A stretch of DNA of 6,555 nt from Lentzea sp. GTDB taxonomy: Bacteria; Actinomycetota; Actinomycetes; Mycobacteriales; Pseudonocardiaceae. Every line of letters begins with the position of its first letter. The first letter of the stretch is position 1. The notes beneath the pieces were generated by a model, which worked only from the letters and a program-made list of their open reading frames with translations, made no database searches and was not told where the DNA came from. Made by a program: the position numbers and the translations under genes. The stretch spans positions 1 to 6,555 of the forward strand of contig JASLAV010000330.1 in the NCBI GenBank assembly GCA_030146905.1, given 5' to 3'. Of this stretch, positions 5,256-6,555 are shown piece after piece.

Positions 5256-5857
5256 TCAGGGTTCTGCTGGCCGACGACGAGGAGCTGATCCGGGAGGCCC
5301 TCGCGGCGCTCCTCGGCCTGGAGCCGGACCTGGAGGTCGTCGCCAGCGCCGGTGACGGCAGGGCGGCGGTGGAGGCCGCCCGCGCCCACCGCCCGGACGT
5401 GGCCGTGGTGGACCTCCAGATGCCCCTGCTGGACGGCCTGGAGGTAACGGAAACGCTGGCGCGCGTGCTCCCGTCGTGCGCGGTGGTGATCCTGACCGGC
5501 AGAGGCCGTCCCCCGCACCTGCAACGGGCCCTGCACGCGGGCGCGAAGGGCTTCCTGCCCAAGGGATCCCCCGGCGGCACGCTCGCCGACGTGATCCGCC
5601 GCGTCCACGCGGGAGGGCGCTGGGTGGACCCGGCACTGGCCGCCGACGCGCTGGCCGCTCCCCCGTGCCCGTTGACGCAGCGGGAGCTGGAGGTGTTGCG
5701 GCTGAGCGAGTTCGGCACGCCGGTCGCGGAGATCGCCTCCCGCACCTCGTTGTCGGCGGGGACCGTGCGCAACCACCTGTCCGCCGCGGTCGCGAAGCTC
5801 GGGGTGGCCAACCGGTCGGCGGCGTTCCAGGTCGCGCACGAGCACGGGTGGGTGTGA
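5252..5857 (+). CDS. Response regulator, NarL/LuxR family
   Basis: 201 residues. The receiver domain (about 1-118) has the acidic pair Asp8/Asp9, the phosphoacceptor Asp54 (VVDLQMP), Thr82 and Lys104 (FLPKG), so all switch residues are present. The C-terminal LuxR-type helix-turn-helix (about 140-197) reads LTQRELEVLRL, then TPVAEIASRTSLSAGTVRNH and LSAAVAKLGVANRSAA, close to DesR-like regulators. The start is a GTG at 5252 overlapping the kinase stop codon (GTGA), which implies translational coupling and a cognate pair. It should be phosphorylated by the kinase upstream and bind DNA as a dimer. Targets are unknown; autoregulation of the operon is a reasonable guess. Confidence 0.93.
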   Translation: MIRVLLADDEELIREALAALLGLEPDLEVVASAGDGRAAVEAARAHRPDVAVVDLQMPLLDGLEVTETLARVLPSCAVVILTGRGRPPHLQRALHAGAKGFLPKGSPGGTLADVIRRVHAGGRWVDPALAADALAAPPCPLTQRELEVLRLSEFGTPVAEIASRTSLSAGTVRNHLSAAVAKLGVANRSAAFQVAHEHGWV

Positions 5858-5862
5858 CGCTC

Positions 5863-5886
5863 GGGCGCGCATCCGCGTGATGCCCG
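5863..5886. terminator. Candidate bidirectional terminator between convergent genes
   Basis: GCATC (5869-5873) pairs with GATGC (5879-5883) around a 5-base loop. GGGC (5863-5866) and GCCC (5882-5885) give an alternative extended pairing with a bulge. It sits in the 38-bp gap between the convergent response regulator and GntR genes, where a shared terminator is expected. There is no T-run, so support is mainly positional. Confidence 0.3.
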
Positions 5887-5895
5887 GCGGCGCGG

Positions 5896-6543
5896 TCAGG
5901 AGCCCGCGGTGAGCACGTCGAACGCGTGCCGCCGGTGCTCGGCGAACAGCTCCAGCGCGCCCTCCGCGTTGCCCAGCCGCAACGCCGCCACCAGGTCCCG
6001 GTGCTCGTCACGGATCTGCTCCAGGTAACCGTCGGTGCTCATGTTCACCCTGGTGATCAGGAACAGGTGCACCTGCGACCGGATCGCCTGCCAGGCGTGC
6101 GCGAGCCGTGAGTGCCCGGCGGCGGCGTACACCGCGTCGTGGAAGGCGATATCGCACCGCACCATCTCGTGCGGTGACGAGGCCGCGTCCATCGCGGCGG
6201 CGGCCTGCTCGACCAGGCCGAGCGAGGTGTCCGACGCCTGTTCCACCACGAGGCGCACGGCCAGGGCCTCCAGGGCGCCGCGCAGACTGTCCAGTTCGGC
6301 CACGTCCTGCGGTGTCAACGCCGTCACGGTGGTGCCGCGGTGCCATTCGACGCGGACGATGCCCTCGCCCTCCAGGGAACGGAGTGCCTCGCGGACAGGG
6401 CCCCGGCTGACCCGCAGGGCCTCGGCCAGCTCCACCTCGCGCAGGGCGGCGCCCGGCGGGTAGCGGCCGTCGAAGATCGCTTCCCGGATCACGTCCGCGA
6501 CCTCGCTGCTCAGGCCCCTGCGTCGAGCCGGTCCCACGGTCAT
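5896..6543 (-). CDS. GntR-family transcriptional regulator, FadR subfamily (FCD domain)
   Basis: 215 residues. The N-terminal winged helix-turn-helix (about 10-76) has the GntR signature REVELAEALRVSRGPVREALRSLEGEGIV. The C-terminal all-helical FCD domain (about 84-210) carries the usual metal-site pattern Asp131-x3-His135, His181 and His203, so it probably binds a divalent metal together with an organic acid effector. Such proteins usually repress genes for uptake or catabolism of carboxylates, sugars acids or amino acids, but no catabolic gene lies in this window; the target may be past the right edge. The ATG at 6543 has no Shine-Dalgarno sequence, while TAACAT sits exactly 7-12 bases before it, fitting a leaderless transcript. 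It is convergent with the two-component operon and probably unrelated to it. Confidence 0.92.
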   Translation of the reverse strand: MTVGPARRRGLSSEVADVIREAIFDGRYPPGAALREVELAEALRVSRGPVREALRSLEGEGIVRVEWHRGTTVTALTPQDVAELDSLRGALEALAVRLVVEQASDTSLGLVEQAAAAMDAASSPHEMVRCDIAFHDAVYAAAGHSRLAHAWQAIRSQVHLFLITRVNMSTDGYLEQIRDEHRDLVAALRLGNAEGALELFAEHRRHAFDVLTAGS

Positions 6544-6549
6544 GTCGCA

Positions 6550-6555
6550 ATGTTA
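6550..6555 (-). promoter_or_regulatory. Putative -10 box of a leaderless GntR transcript
   Basis: On the minus strand TAACAT occupies positions -12 to -7 relative to the ATG of the GntR gene and fits the TANNNT pattern of leaderless actinobacterial promoters. The -35 region lies outside the window, so this rests on one hexamer and the absence of a ribosome binding site. Confidence 0.4.

Noticed and set aside
4158..5872. Two long minus-strand frames (4158-5057 and 4892-5872) opposite the kinase and regulator
   Set aside because: Their composition (Arg, His, Gln, Pro rich) is that of antisense GC-rich frames. Both coding genes on the plus strand carry complete domain motifs.
1..6555. CRISPR array, tRNA/rRNA genes, insertion sequences, prophage or toxin-antitoxin genes
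   Set aside because: No regular repeat-spacer pattern, cloverleaf, transposase motif or phage-like gene was seen. All coding space is explained by ordinary chromosomal gene families apart from the unknown membrane protein.

Overview
The window is GC-rich with strong G/C bias at third codon positions. Its gene content is typical of actinomycetes: a SigB/Hrd-type sigma factor, a stand-alone RsbW-like ATP-binding protein, a DesK/NarL-type two-component pair and a FadR-like GntR regulator. The source is most likely a filamentous actinomycete, perhaps of the Pseudonocardiaceae. That placement comes from protein flavour only and has not been tested by a search.

Layout. Minus strand, left part (1-2874): the 5' end of a secreted subtilisin-family protease (start at 268, running off the left edge), a group 2 sigma-70 factor (1370 to 432), and a DUF21/CBS-pair/CorC_HlyC membrane protein (2874 to 1579). 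The two gaps between these genes are rich in inverted repeats. The 163-bp gap before the protease holds three consecutive hairpins, one with a perfect 16-bp stem. The 208-bp gap before the sigma gene holds a 23-bp inverted repeat interrupted by six bases. Plus strand, middle and right (2950-5857): a small ATP-binding protein divergent from the CBS gene, followed by a tight three-gene cluster of an unrecognised polytopic membrane protein, a sensor histidine kinase and a LuxR-type response regulator. The first two genes are 4 bases apart and the last two overlap by 4 bases. A GntR/FCD regulator (6543 to 5896, minus) converges on this cluster.

How the genes may work together. The membrane protein, kinase and regulator look like one signalling unit. 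In the membrane protein, all 14 methionines fall in the first 110 residues, mostly four residues apart along hydrophobic helices, and the remaining 136 residues have none. This is the most unusual protein feature here and suggests a Met-lined membrane module, possibly metal- or redox-related (inference), whose state the kinase might report. The sigma factor keeps the residues for -35 and extended -10 recognition, but carries Glu where E. coli sigma70 has Thr440, so its preference at position -12 may differ. No gap exceeds 300 bases, and no tRNA, rRNA, CRISPR array or transposase was seen.
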